A stretch of 33,451 nt of DNA from Streptomyces acidicola (GCF_009377235.1 NZ_VMNX01000095.1:1-33451); one strand, 5' to 3'; counted from the stretch's first letter, positions 1-8,472 are shown. Translations and numbers: made by a program. Notes: a model not told the origin generated them from the letters alone.

Positions 1-54
1 CCCGCGCGTCGCCCCCGCGACCACTGCGACCTTGCCTTCCAATGGCCCTGCCAT
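1..54 (-). CDS. SDR family oxidoreductase, N-terminal fragment (cut by window edge)
   Basis: Only the first 18 codons lie in the window. They read MAGPLEGKVAVVAGATRG from an ATG at 54-52. The pattern of a short lead-in, then G-K-V-A-V-V-x-G-A-T-R-G, is the first beta strand and the start of the TGxxxGxG nucleotide-binding loop of classical short-chain dehydrogenases. A strong ribosome site (GGGAGG) sits 7 bases before the ATG, which supports the start. The substrate cannot be judged from this fragment. The gene is divergent from the PP2C gene and shares the repeat-rich gap with it. Confidence 0.8.
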   Translation of the reverse strand, partial: MAGPLEGKVAVVAGATRG

Positions 55-103
55 GTCCGACCTCCCGTGCCTCTGAACCGCCACTCTGACGAACACCGGC
101 TCC

Positions 104-221
104 GGAAACCGGTGTCTCTTCGAGGGTGTCGCGGAAACCGGACATCTTCTGTCGGGTTTCCCGACGACGACTTCGGAGTTTCCCGATGACGTCGAAATTT
201 CCTGGCGGCTTCGGAGTTTCC
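104..221. repeat. Cluster of GGAAAC/GTTTCC repeats in a divergent intergenic region
   Basis: GGAAAC occurs at 104-109 and 133-138. Its complement GTTTCC occurs at 156-161, 178-183 and 216-221, with ATTTCC at 197-202. The last four sit in imperfect tandem units of about 19-22 bases; the 13-mer CTTCGGAGTTTCC is exact at 171-183 and 209-221. The array fills the gap between the divergent SDR and PP2C genes, so a role as a set of regulator binding sites is possible but unproven. I see no clear promoter in the gap. Confidence 0.55.
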
Positions 222-298
222 TGGCGCCATGCCGGTGATCGGGGAATCTCGCACCAGCGGTCCGGAGAACTCCGCGGCTCTGCCAGGATGCGTGACCG

Positions 299-1171
299 AT
301 GAGCGAGAGTGCGGACTGTGTCGAGTGCGGTGGAACGGTCGCCCCGGACGGGCGCTGCTGGGACTGCGGTGCCGCCCAGCCGGGGTTCCGGGCGCATATG
401 GAGATCACGGCGGAGGGCGGTGCGGAGGGCGGTGCGGCAGGCGGTGCGGCGGGCGTCAGCGACCGGGGCCTGCGGCGGGGCGTCAATGCGGACGCGATGG
501 CGCTGGTCGCGACCGGGGCGTGGACGGTGGGAGTTGTCTGTGACGGGGTGACTCTGTCTCCCAGGTCCGAGCGAGCCGCCCGGGTGGCTGCCGACGTGGG
601 GATCAACTTCCTTGTCGAGCAGCTGAGTTCGGGTGTGCTGCCTGAGGTCGCGCTGGTCGGGGCCGCGGTGCGTGCGCATCGAGCGGTCGCGGCCCTCGCG
701 GGGGTCGCCGGTGCGGCTACGGACCGCCGAGACGTCATGGCCGCTGTCGCACCGGCCTGTACCTATGCCGCCGGCGTCGTCGGACCGGACGGCATCTGGA
801 GTGCCTCCGTCGGCGACAGCCGCGCCTACTGGCTGCCGGACGAGGGTCCCGGGGCGGCGCTCACCGAGGACGACACAGGCGGCCTCGAAGCCCTGACCGC
901 GTGGCTGGGCGCCGACGCGGACGAGCCGGTGCCGCACGTGCGGAGCTATCGGCCGCCGTGTCCCGGCCGGCTTCTGCTGTGCACGGACGGGCTGTGGCGG
1001 TGCCTGCCCGACGCGGAGGGGCTGAGGGCGGTGGTCCGGCGCGCGGGGTCGGGCGGCGAGGGCCCGCAGGTCGAGGCGCGGGCCCTCGTCGGGTACGCCC
1101 TGGAGGCCGGCGGGCACGACAACGTCACGGCCCTCCTGCTGCCGGTCGCGTCGAGCGTGACGGCCGGGTGA
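299..1171 (+). CDS. PP2C-family serine/threonine phosphatase with N-terminal zinc ribbon
   Basis: 290 aa, probably cytoplasmic: no signal peptide or membrane segment is visible. Residues 7-23 carry two CxxC pairs (C7, C10, C20, C23), a small zinc ribbon, followed by a Gly/Ala-rich linker of GGA repeats. The rest has the PP2C motif series: SDRGLRRGVNADA near the start, V-C-D-G, SVGDSRAYW, CTDGLW and GGHDNVTA. These acidic residues hold the two metal ions that drive dephosphorylation of phospho-Ser/Thr proteins. Such phosphatases usually oppose Hanks-type kinases, and zinc ribbon-PP2C proteins are common near FHA/vWA/kinase genes in actinomycetes, but no kinase is in this window. The ATG at 299 has only a weak, distant ribosome site (AGGA). 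The gene converges on the MBL hydrolase. Confidence 0.88.
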   Translation: MSESADCVECGGTVAPDGRCWDCGAAQPGFRAHMEITAEGGAEGGAAGGAAGVSDRGLRRGVNADAMALVATGAWTVGVVCDGVTLSPRSERAARVAADVGINFLVEQLSSGVLPEVALVGAAVRAHRAVAALAGVAGAATDRRDVMAAVAPACTYAAGVVGPDGIWSASVGDSRAYWLPDEGPGAALTEDDTGGLEALTAWLGADADEPVPHVRSYRPPCPGRLLLCTDGLWRCLPDAEGLRAVVRRAGSGGEGPQVEARALVGYALEAGGHDNVTALLLPVASSVTAG

Positions 1172-1214
1172 GACGGATGTCCCGGCCGAATGAGACGGGC
1201 GCCCGGGGCCGGGT

Positions 1215-1234
1215 CGTACGGCTCGGCTCGTACG
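1215..1234. terminator. Possible hairpin between convergent genes
   Basis: CGTACG at 1215-1220 is repeated at 1229-1234 around the 8-base loop GCTCGGCT. Because CGTACG is its own reverse complement, the two copies can form a 6-bp stem. It lies between the PP2C stop and the MBL stop, where a bidirectional terminator is expected. There is no T-tract, so this is weak. Confidence 0.3.
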
Positions 1235-1242
1235 CGGGTCGG

Positions 1243-1875
1243 TCAGTGCCCGCGGGCGATCCACTCCTCGAGGTGGGGTGCCTCGGCGCCGATCGTCGTG
1301 GACTCGCCGTGTCCGGTACGGACGACCGTGTCGGGCGGGAGCGCGAGCAGCCGGTCACGGATCGAGTCGATGATCGTCGGGAAGTGGGAGTACGAACGCC
1401 CGGTGGCGCCCGGACCGCCCTGGAAAAGGGTGTCACCGGTGAAGACGGTGCCCAGGCCGGGGTCGTGGAGGCAGACCGCGCCCGGGGCGTGGCCCGGGGT
1501 GTGCAGGACGGTGAGCTCGGTGCCGGCCACCTCGATGACATGGCCGTCGGCCAGCCGGTTGTCAGGGAGGCGGTCGGGGTGGGTCTGCTTCCACAGCGGC
1601 AGGTCGTCGGGGTGGAGCCAGATCTTGGCGCCGGTGCGCTCGGCCAGGGCGGGCGCGGCGTCGATGTGGTCGTTGTGGGCGTGGGTGCACACGATGGCCA
1701 GCAGCCGCCGGTCCCCCAACGCCTCGGCGATGGCGTCCGCGTCGTGGGCGGCGTCGATGACGATCGCCTCGCGGTCGTCGCCGACGATCCACACGTTGTT
1801 GTCGACGTCCCACGTGCCGCCGTCGAGCGTGAACTGGCCGGACGTGACGAGGTGTTCGATGCGCGCGTCGGTCAC
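1243..1875 (-). CDS. MBL-fold metallo-hydrolase, candidate S-formylmycothiol/thioester hydrolase
   Basis: 210 aa, about the size of a single glyoxalase II-like MBL domain. It carries the full metal-binding set: THAHNDHID (HxHxDH), HTPGHAPG with the third histidine, TGDTLF with the bridging aspartate, and a final histidine in TGHGEST. It starts with GTG at 1875, overlapping the TGA of mscR (GTGA), so it is translationally coupled and in the same operon. MscR makes S-formylmycothiol from formaldehyde, and a glyoxalase II-like hydrolase immediately downstream is well placed to release formate and mycothiol. That substrate is inferred from context; other mycothiol thioesters would fit the fold equally. 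Confidence 0.85.
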   Translation of the reverse strand: MTDARIEHLVTSGQFTLDGGTWDVDNNVWIVGDDREAIVIDAAHDADAIAEALGDRRLLAIVCTHAHNDHIDAAPALAERTGAKIWLHPDDLPLWKQTHPDRLPDNRLADGHVIEVAGTELTVLHTPGHAPGAVCLHDPGLGTVFTGDTLFQGGPGATGRSYSHFPTIIDSIRDRLLALPPDTVVRTGHGESTTIGAEAPHLEEWIARGH

Positions 1876-2960
1876 AGCGTCACCACCGAACGCAGGACGT
1901 CACCGGCGTGCATCCGCTCGAACGCCTTCTCCACCTCGTCGAGCTGGATGGTCTCCGTCACGAACGCCTCCAGGTCCAGTCGGCCCTGGAGGTACAGGCT
2001 GATCAGCATCGGGAAGTCGCGGTCCGGCAGGCAGTCGCCGTACCAGGACGACTTCAGGGCTCCGCCGCGGCCGAAGACGTCCAGCAGCGGCAGCTCCAGC
2101 TTCATCTCCGGCGTCGGCACGCCGACCAGGACGACTGTGCCGGCCAGGTCGCGGGCGTAGAACGCCTGCTGGTACGTCTCCGGGCGGCCGACCGCCTCGA
2201 TGACGACATCGGCGCCGAAGCCGCCGGTCAGCTCCCGGATGGCCTCGACGGGGTCGGTCTCGCGGGAGTTGACGGTGTGCGTGGCGCCGATGCTCTTGGC
2301 GGTGGTCAGTTTCCGGTCGTCGATGTCGACGGCGATGATCTTCTCGGCGCCGGCCAGCCGGGACCCGGCGATGGCCGCGTCGCCGACGCCGCCGCAGCCG
2401 ATGACGGCGACGCTGTCACCCCGGCCCACGTTGCCGGTGTTGATGGCGGCGCCGATGCCGGCCATCACGCCGCAGCCGAGCAGTCCGGCCACGGCCGGGG
2501 AGGCGGCCGGGTCGACCTTGGTGCACTGTCCGGCCGCGACGAGCGTCTTCTCGGCGAAGGCGCCGATGCCCAGGGCAGGGGAGAGTTCCTGGCCGGTCGA
2601 GGCGAGGGTCATCTTCTGCTCGGCGTTGTGCGTGGCGAAGCAGTACCAGGGCCGTCCGCGCCGGCACGCCCGGCAGTTGCCGCACACGGCACGCCAGTTG
2701 AGGATCACGAAGTCTCCGGGCGCGACATCGGTGACGCCCTCGCCGACCGACTCCACGACGCCGGCCGCCTCGTGGCCGAGCAGGAAGGGGAAGTCGTCGT
2801 TGATGCCGCCCTGCTTGTAGTGCAGGTCGGTGTGACACACGCCGCACGCCTGCACCTTCACCACGGCCTCGCCCGGTCCGGGATCCGGTACGAGGATCGT
2901 CTCGATCCGCACCGGCTCGTTCTTGCCCGGTGCGATCACCCCGCGTACTTCCTGCGCCAT
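1872..2960 (-). CDS. mscR: S-(hydroxymethyl)mycothiol dehydrogenase / S-nitrosomycothiol reductase
   Basis: 362 aa zinc-dependent medium-chain alcohol dehydrogenase. Near the N-terminus CGVCHTDLH holds the catalytic zinc cysteine and GHEAAGVVE the zinc histidine and glutamate. The structural zinc cysteines are in CGNCRACRRGRPWYC, and GCGGVGDAAIAG is the NAD-binding glycine loop. The sequence matches the mycothiol-dependent formaldehyde dehydrogenase type (MscR/AdhE2): it oxidises S-hydroxymethylmycothiol to S-formylmycothiol and can reduce S-nitrosomycothiol. The ATG at 2960 is preceded by GGAAGG; a longer open frame upstream has no family similarity. The leader carries a perfect TTCG-loop hairpin. 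The MBL gene downstream is coupled to it. Confidence 0.93.
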   Translation of the reverse strand: MAQEVRGVIAPGKNEPVRIETILVPDPGPGEAVVKVQACGVCHTDLHYKQGGINDDFPFLLGHEAAGVVESVGEGVTDVAPGDFVILNWRAVCGNCRACRRGRPWYCFATHNAEQKMTLASTGQELSPALGIGAFAEKTLVAAGQCTKVDPAASPAVAGLLGCGVMAGIGAAINTGNVGRGDSVAVIGCGGVGDAAIAGSRLAGAEKIIAVDIDDRKLTTAKSIGATHTVNSRETDPVEAIRELTGGFGADVVIEAVGRPETYQQAFYARDLAGTVVLVGVPTPEMKLELPLLDVFGRGGALKSSWYGDCLPDRDFPMLISLYLQGRLDLEAFVTETIQLDEVEKAFERMHAGDVLRSVVTL

Positions 2961-2976
2961 GGTGGGCCCTTCCGTC

Positions 2977-2998
2977 GGTCGGTAGTTCGCTACCGACC
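2977..2998 (-). promoter_or_regulatory. Perfect 9-bp inverted repeat (TTCG loop) in the mscR leader
   Basis: GGTCGGTAG (2977-2985), TTCG (2986-2989) and CTACCGACC (2990-2998) form a perfect hairpin or operator. It ends 17 bases before the mscR ATG, just ahead of its GGAAGG ribosome site. A third copy of the half-site core, CGGTAG, lies at 3013-3018. On the minus strand TAGGGT, a good Streptomyces -10 sequence, overlaps its far arm, so a bound protein would block a promoter there. It could instead act as an RNA structure over the ribosome site. Confidence 0.6.
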
Positions 2999-3160
2999 CT
3001 ACGTGTGACTCATCGGTAGGGATGTGGATCACTGGCGGAGGGCCAGGAATGGGGGCTGGAGAGGCCCCGAGGAGACGGCCCCGTTCACAAAACCACTTCG
3101 GCCGCGCCCCGTGCCCCACGTAGCCTGAACGCTCCGCCCCACTCCCTCGCGAGGAGCGAC

Positions 3161-4915
3161 GTGAGCGCACAGGAGACAGAGACCGAGCAGCAGCCCGCGT
3201 GGCGGCTGCTGCTCGGGTACATACGACCGCACCGGTGGACGCTGCTGCTGGGCGCGCTGCTGGCACTGGCCACGGGCGCCAGCGGGCTCGCGCTGCCGCT
3301 GGTGGCACGGGAGTTGATCGACGACCTGTCGCACGACCGGCCCATCACCTGGGCGCTGCTCCTCATGTCGGGACTGGTGATCGCCAACGCGGCCATCGGC
3401 GCGCTGGGGGCGTACGTACTGCGGCGCACCGCCGAGTCCGTGGTGCTCGGGGCGCGGCGCACCCTGTCGTCGTATCTGCTGCGGCTGCGGATAGCCGCCG
3501 TGGACCGGAGTGAGCCGGGCGATCTCATGGCCCGCATCACCTCGGACACCACGCTGCTGCGCGAGGTCACGACTGACTCGCTGGTGGGCCTCGGCACCGG
3601 CGGGCTCACCCTCGTCGCGACCGTCGTACTGATGGGCCTGGTCGACCCGGTGCTGCTGGCCGTCACCGTCGGTGTGATCCTGGTCGCGGGCACCGTGCTC
3701 GGCGTGATCGTGCCGCGCATCAACCGCGCCAGCCGTGAGGCGCAGAACGCGGTCGGCGCGATGGGCGCCTCCCTGGAGCGGATTCTCGGCTCACTGCGCA
3801 CCATCAAGGCGTCCGGTGCCGAGCACCGCGAGGAGCAGAGGATCCACGAGGCGGCCGAGGAGTCGTGGCGGCAGAGCGTGCGGGCCGCCAAGTGGTCGGC
3901 GGCGGCGGGCAACACGGCCGGGCTGTCGATGCAGATCGCCTTCATCACGGTGCTCGCGGTGGGCGGCGGCCGGGTCGCGACGGGCGCGATCGACGTGGGC
4001 ACCCTGGTCGCGTTCCTGCTGTTCGTCTTCTATCTGATGTCGCCGATCCAGGAGGTCGTCGGCGCCCTCACCCAGTACCAGACCGGGGCGGCCGCGCTCG
4101 CCCGCATCCAGGAGGCGCAGCGGCTGCCCGCCGAACCGGCCTCCCGGCCCGCGCCGTTGCCCTCCCCCGGCGCCGAGCCCGCCGCGCTCGCCTTCGAGGA
4201 CGTCCGCTTCCGGTACGCCGAGGACCTGCCGTACGTCCACCACGGTGTGACCTTCGCGGTGCCGGCACAGGGCATGACCGCGTTCGTGGGTCCGTCCGGC
4301 GCGGGCAAGACGACGGTGTTCTCCCTCATCGAGCGGTTCTACGACCCCGAGGCGGGCGTCATCACGCTCGACGGCCGTGATGTCACCGACTGGGAGCTGC
4401 CCCGCCTGCGGTCCGCGATCGGTTATGTGGAGCAGGACGCGCCCGTGCTGTCGGGTTCGCTGCGGGACAACCTGCTGCTGGGCAACCCGGAGGCGGACGA
4501 GGCCGAGCTCACGCGTGTACTGAAGACGACGCGTCTGGACGGACTGGTCGCGAAGCTGCCTCAGGGGCTGGAGACCCTTGTCGGGCACCGCGGCACCAAG
4601 CTCTCCGGCGGTGAGCGCCAGCGCGTCGCCATCGCCCGCGCGCTGCTGCGCCGCCCGCGTCTGCTGCTCCTCGACGAGGCGACCTCTCAGCTCGACGCGG
4701 TCAACGAGGCGGCGCTGCGGGACACGGTCGCCGATGTCGCCCGGACGACCACGGTCCTGGTCGTCGCGCACCGGCTGTCCACGGTGACGATGGCCGACCG
4801 TATCGTCGTCATGGACGCGGGCCGGGTACGGGCGGTCGGCACCCACCGGGAACTCGTGACCGCCGACCCGCTGTACGCCGAACTGGCCGCCACCCAGTTC
4901 CTCGCCACCGCCTGA
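3161..4915 (+). CDS. ABC transporter, fused permease and ATPase (exporter half-transporter)
   Basis: 584 aa with the usual type IV exporter layout. An N-terminal transmembrane domain (about residues 20-310) has hydrophobic helices such as LLLGALLALATGASGLALPL. The C-terminal ATPase has Walker A GPSGAGKTT near residue 377, a Q-loop in YVEQDAPVLSGS, signature LSGGERQR near 481, Walker B LLLLDEATSQLD near 505 and the switch histidine in VAHRLST. It should work as a homodimer, or pair with another half, exporting a lipid, drug or peptide; the sequence does not reveal the substrate. The GTG start has a good ribosome site (GAGGAG). It stands alone, divergent from mscR and 135 bases ahead of the glycosyltransferase, so the two may or may not be co-transcribed. 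Confidence 0.92.
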   Translation: MSAQETETEQQPAWRLLLGYIRPHRWTLLLGALLALATGASGLALPLVARELIDDLSHDRPITWALLLMSGLVIANAAIGALGAYVLRRTAESVVLGARRTLSSYLLRLRIAAVDRSEPGDLMARITSDTTLLREVTTDSLVGLGTGGLTLVATVVLMGLVDPVLLAVTVGVILVAGTVLGVIVPRINRASREAQNAVGAMGASLERILGSLRTIKASGAEHREEQRIHEAAEESWRQSVRAAKWSAAAGNTAGLSMQIAFITVLAVGGGRVATGAIDVGTLVAFLLFVFYLMSPIQEVVGALTQYQTGAAALARIQEAQRLPAEPASRPAPLPSPGAEPAALAFEDVRFRYAEDLPYVHHGVTFAVPAQGMTAFVGPSGAGKTTVFSLIERFYDPEAGVITLDGRDVTDWELPRLRSAIGYVEQDAPVLSGSLRDNLLLGNPEADEAELTRVLKTTRLDGLVAKLPQGLETLVGHRGTKLSGGERQRVAIARALLRRPRLLLLDEATSQLDAVNEAALRDTVADVARTTTVLVVAHRLSTVTMADRIVVMDAGRVRAVGTHRELVTADPLYAELAATQFLATA

Positions 4916-4937
4916 ACCGACGGGACGCCAGCTCTTC

Positions 4938-4964
4938 GCTCATGTCCCGAAGCTCATGTCCCGA
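4938..4964. repeat. 13-bp direct repeat after the ABC transporter gene
   Basis: GCTCATGTCCCGA occurs at 4938-4950 and 4952-4964, one base apart. A short stem (TTCGG 4970-4974, CCGAA 4979-4983) follows. This gap of 135 bases leads into the glycosyltransferase; no confident promoter or terminator is visible. Confidence 0.5.
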
Positions 4965-5050
4965 CCCCTTTCGGAAACCCGAAGCACTCTTTCGGACGTG
5001 CCGCCCGTCGACCCGGACACGGTCACGCGTACGCCGCCATACTGACCGGT

Positions 5051-6301
5051 GTGCGGATAGCGATCATGACGGCCGGTTCACGGGGTGACGTGGCCCCGTA
5101 CACCGGGCTGGGGCACGGGCTGGCGCGGGCCGGACACGACGTCACCCTGGTGACGCACGGGCGTTTCGAGCCGCTGGTGGAGGGGTCGGGGGTGCGGTTC
5201 CACGCGCTGCCCGTCGATCCGCGGGCCGCGTTGGAGTCGGAGCGCGGACGCGGGCTGCACCACAGCACCACGGGTGCCGGAAAGCTGGTCCGCGTGGTGG
5301 AGATGGCCCGCAGACTCGCCGGACAGATGGCCGACGACGTCCTGGCCGCCGCCCGCGCCAGTGACGTCCTGCTGCTGTCCGGAGCCCTGGTGCCGCTCGG
5401 GCACACCGTCGCCGAGGGGCTGTCGCTGCCGAGCATGGGTGTGTACCTGCAACCACTGGCCCCGACCAGGGAGTTCGCCCCGCCGATGACCGGCACCCGC
5501 TCCTGGGGCCCGGTGCTGAACCGGACGGCCGGGCATGGCGTGACCCTGGCCGTGGAGCGGGTCTTCGCCGAGACGGTACGGGATCTGCGGGCCCGGCTCG
5601 CTCTGCCCCGGGCCGGTCTCGGGGCCGTCCGCAAGGCCCATGAACGGCGGGGCTGGCCCGTGCTGCACGGTTTCAGCCCGCTGGTGGTGTCCCGGCCCCG
5701 CGACTGGCGGGCCGGGCTGGACGTCGTCGGCTACTGGTGGCCGTACGACCGGGAGAGTCAACTGCCGCCGGAGCTACGGGACTTCCTGGACGCCGGACCT
5801 CCCCCGGTCTTCGTGGGCCTGGGCAGCGCCACCGTGCCCGACGCCGAGCGGCTGAGCGGTCAGGTCGTACGGGCGCTGCGGGCGGCCGGGCTGCGCGGGG
5901 TGATCCAGCGGGGCTGGGGCGAACTGCGCGGTCACGGTGACGACATGCTCACCATCGGCGAGGTGCCCCACTCGCTGCTGTTCCCGCACATGGCGGCGGT
6001 GGTCCATCACGGGGGCGCGGGCACGACAGCGGCGGGCCTGCGCGCGGGCGTGCCGGCGGTGCCCGTGCCGATCCAGTTCGACGAGGGCTTCTGGGCCGCC
6101 CGGCTCGTGGCGCTCGGAGTGGCGCCCCGGGCCGTGCCGCTGCGGGGCCTCACGGCCGGGGTCCTGGCCGCGGCGCTGCGGGAGGCGACGGCCGACTCCT
6201 CGTACGGGCGGCGGGCACGGAACCTCGCCGAGCGCGTTCGCGGCGAAGACGCGGTGGCGCCGGTTCTCGCAGCGGTGCAGCGCGTCGCCGGCTCCGCCTG
6301 A
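5051..6301 (+). CDS. Family 1 glycosyltransferase (UGT/sterol glucosyltransferase-like)
   Basis: 416 aa, GT-B fold. The N-terminal acceptor domain begins MRIAIMTAGSRGDVAPYTGL, the nucleotide-sugar transferase start with the SRGDVxP motif seen in sterol and macrolide-type family 1 enzymes. The C-terminal donor domain has PPPVFVGLGS and the signature HHGGAGTTAAGLRAGVPAV followed by P-x-x-x-D-E, where the nucleotide sugar binds. It should transfer a sugar from a UDP- or TDP-sugar to a small hydrophobic acceptor. The length is normal and there is no signal peptide. The GTG at 5051 begins directly at the first beta strand, supporting this start, though the ribosome site is weak. Acceptor and pathway are not given by neighbours; inactivation of a macrolide or decoration of a lipid are both possible. 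Confidence 0.87.
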   Translation: MRIAIMTAGSRGDVAPYTGLGHGLARAGHDVTLVTHGRFEPLVEGSGVRFHALPVDPRAALESERGRGLHHSTTGAGKLVRVVEMARRLAGQMADDVLAAARASDVLLLSGALVPLGHTVAEGLSLPSMGVYLQPLAPTREFAPPMTGTRSWGPVLNRTAGHGVTLAVERVFAETVRDLRARLALPRAGLGAVRKAHERRGWPVLHGFSPLVVSRPRDWRAGLDVVGYWWPYDRESQLPPELRDFLDAGPPPVFVGLGSATVPDAERLSGQVVRALRAAGLRGVIQRGWGELRGHGDDMLTIGEVPHSLLFPHMAAVVHHGGAGTTAAGLRAGVPAVPVPIQFDEGFWAARLVALGVAPRAVPLRGLTAGVLAAALREATADSSYGRRARNLAERVRGEDAVAPVLAAVQRVAGSA

Positions 6302-6331
6302 CCGCCAGGCGCCGGTGGGTTCGGCCGTGTG

Positions 6332-7066
6332 TCAGGGCCCGGAGTCGGCGCGCCCGTCGCGCACCTCCCACCCGGGCGGCCGGAGTATCCCCAGGAGCAG
6401 CCGCACGAGTTCCTCGACCACCTCGTCGAGGCTCGCGTTCACCCAGCCCGCCTGCCAGTCGTGCAGCAGGCCGTTGACGCTGCCGATGAAGGCGGCGGCC
6501 GCGATGCGGTAGTCCCGCTGGGTCGCCTCGCCCCGTTCGGCCGCCGCGGCCGCCTCCGCGCAGATGAAGTCGACCCAGCGGGCGCGGCGCTCCAGTCGCT
6601 GGCGCTCCAGTCGCGGGCTGACACCGTTGATCTCGATGAAGGTGATGCGCAGCCGGCGCGGGTCACCGGTGACGTTGGCGGCGTACGCGCGGAAGGCCGC
6701 CGTGGCGCGCACGGTGATCGACTGCTCCTCCGCGGCGGCGAGCCCGGCCAGCGCGGCCTCCTCCGCCCAGTCGTTGACCTGGAGGTGGAGCGCGGCCAGG
6801 ACGTCCTCCAGGGTGCGGAACTCCTCGTAGAACTGACGGGTCGACAGGCCCGCCGCCTCGCTCAGCCCCGCCACGGTCGTGCCACGGAACCCCGGGCTGT
6901 CGCCGAAGAGCTGGAGAGCGGCGTCGAGGAAGCGGTGACGTCTCTCTGCCTGGCGCTCCTCGGCGGACCTGCCCCCGTAACGACCGGTCGGCTGTTTGAG
7001 CCTGCCCGCCACCCCGTTCCCCTCTCCTGCGCGACGGCCATCGGATCCGGTTCGGCCGTCGCTCAA
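6332..7066 (-). CDS. TetR-family transcriptional regulator
   Basis: 244 aa. After an unstructured, basic N-terminus the helix-turn-helix lies at about residues 43-90: RRHRFLDAALQLFGDSPGFRGTT, then AGLSEAAGLSTRQFYEEFRTLEDVL. The C-terminal ligand domain contains a YRIAAAAFIGSVNGLLHDW helix typical of TetR proteins. The open frame begins at TTG 7066; an internal GTG giving V-A-G-R-L-K-Q-P is an alternative start. It is divergent from the secreted beta-propeller gene and separated from it by a region holding an inverted repeat (7107-7122), so it probably controls that gene and itself. A similar half-site before the GH5 gene suggests a small regulon. The ligand is unknown. Confidence 0.87.
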   Translation of the reverse strand: MSDGRTGSDGRRAGEGNGVAGRLKQPTGRYGGRSAEERQAERRHRFLDAALQLFGDSPGFRGTTVAGLSEAAGLSTRQFYEEFRTLEDVLAALHLQVNDWAEEAALAGLAAAEEQSITVRATAAFRAYAANVTGDPRRLRITFIEINGVSPRLERQRLERRARWVDFICAEAAAAAERGEATQRDYRIAAAAFIGSVNGLLHDWQAGWVNASLDEVVEELVRLLLGILRPPGWEVRDGRADSGP

Positions 7067-7106
7067 TTTTGTCGTGTCCGCGGTCTTGTGTTGACGCCCC
7101 CCCTTC

Positions 7107-7122
7107 CTTACTTTCCAGTAAG
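7107..7122. promoter_or_regulatory. Probable TetR operator, 6-bp inverted repeat
   Basis: CTTACT (7107-7112), spacer TTCC, AGTAAG (7117-7122) is a perfect palindrome with a 4-base spacer, a size usual for TetR dimers. It lies between the divergent tetR and beta-propeller genes. A -35-like TTGACG (7091-7096) sits just upstream on the plus strand with seven C residues between; a protein on the palindrome would cover the spacer and -10 region. No convincing -10 hexamer is seen. Confidence 0.6.
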
Positions 7123-7206
7123 TTCACTCTGAACGGTGGCGTGTTCAGACTCCGCGCCACCAAGAGCCGCCTTGCCGTACCCCCCACCGAGCAGGAGGAA
7201 CGACCC

Positions 7207-8472
7207 ATGCCCGCCTCCGGAACGCGTCGTATGAGAACCCGTCACCTGTGCGCGGTCGCCGCCGCCCTCGCCCTGACCGCGGGAGCCACGGCATCCGCGT
7301 CGGCCGCCCCGGCCGCCTCCGCCGATCTCCGGGAGGTGATGTTCGTGGGCAACAACTGGGACGGCACCGCCGACGTCATCAAGTCCTCGGGCGACTTCGC
7401 CAAGATCGGCCGGATCAACGTGATCCCGGACAAGGACGAGCGGATGGCGGAGATCAACGCCGATCCGATCAAGTGGATCGCCTTCATGACCATCCGCAAC
7501 AGCGTGGGCGAGGGCCACGACCAGTTCGTCGACGACATGTACTCCACGCCCGACGGCACGTCGATGGTGGTCTCCCGCCCGAGCTTCGCCGACGTGGTCT
7601 CGATCGACGTGGCCTCGGGCGACATCAACTGGCGCTTCCCGGTGTCGGGTTTCCGCGCCGACCACATGGCGGTCTCCCCCGACGGAAAGCGGGTCGCCGT
7701 CTCGGCCTCCACCTCCAACACCGTGCACGTGCTGGACATCAACACGGGCAAGCAGGTGGGTTCGTTCGGCACGGGCGACAAGCCGCACGAGAACATCTTC
7801 ACCAGCGACGGCAAGTACATCTGGACCATGTCGATCGGAGACGTGACCACCGCGCTCGACGAGCCCTGGCTGGACTGGACGAAGGGCGACCGCAAGATCA
7901 CGGTCGTCGACGCGGCCACCTTCAAGCAGGTCAAGGTCATCGACATGCGGGAGCGGCTCGACGCGATCGGCCTCACCGACTACTCCGACGCGGTCCGCCC
8001 GGCCACGTTCAGCCCGGACGAGTCGAAGCTGTACTTCCAGGTGTCGTTCTTCAACGGCTTCTTCGAGTACGACATCGCCACGGACAAGATCACCCGTACC
8101 AAGGAGCTGCCGAAGAACCCGGCGACCAGCACGGACCGCACCACCTGGGTCAACGACTCACGCCACCACGGCATATCGATGAAGCCCGACGGCAAGAAGC
8201 TGTGCGTCGCGGGCACGATGGACGACTACGCGGTCGTCGTCGACCGAGCCACCCTCCAGGAGGGCCCGCTCGTCACCGCCTCCAAGCCGTACTGGGCGAC
8301 CGTCAGCGGTGACGGCAAGTCCTGTGTGATCTCCGAGAGCGGCTCCGACCAGGTCACGGCGATCGACTTCGCCACCGGTAAGAAGACCGTGTCCGTGGCG
8401 GTCGGCGACCACCCCCAGCGTGTCCGTCTGGCACACGTGCCTGCCAACTGGACGGGGCCGGCCGCCGACTGA
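7207..8472 (+). CDS. Secreted YVTN/YncE-type beta-propeller protein
   Basis: 421 aa from the ATG at 7207, preceded by AGGAGGAACGACCC, a strong ribosome site. A Sec signal peptide (basic MRTRH, hydrophobic CAVAAALALTAGATASASA, likely cut near AAPA) exports it. The mature part repeats a blade pattern: DHMAVSPDGKRVAVSAS, ENIFTSDGKYIWT, PATFSPDESKLYFQ, HGISMKPDGKKLCVAG and YWATVSGDGKSCVIS, each followed by a V-D-x-A-T or D-x-x-T-G-K strand. This is a seven-bladed propeller of the YVTN type, used for binding or as a scaffold; no enzymatic residues are recognisable. It lies next to its probable regulator and tail to tail with a secreted GH5 enzyme, only 21 bases apart. Confidence 0.85.
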   Translation: MPASGTRRMRTRHLCAVAAALALTAGATASASAAPAASADLREVMFVGNNWDGTADVIKSSGDFAKIGRINVIPDKDERMAEINADPIKWIAFMTIRNSVGEGHDQFVDDMYSTPDGTSMVVSRPSFADVVSIDVASGDINWRFPVSGFRADHMAVSPDGKRVAVSASTSNTVHVLDINTGKQVGSFGTGDKPHENIFTSDGKYIWTMSIGDVTTALDEPWLDWTKGDRKITVVDAATFKQVKVIDMRERLDAIGLTDYSDAVRPATFSPDESKLYFQVSFFNGFFEYDIATDKITRTKELPKNPATSTDRTTWVNDSRHHGISMKPDGKKLCVAGTMDDYAVVVDRATLQEGPLVTASKPYWATVSGDGKSCVISESGSDQVTAIDFATGKKTVSVAVGDHPQRVRLAHVPANWTGPAAD

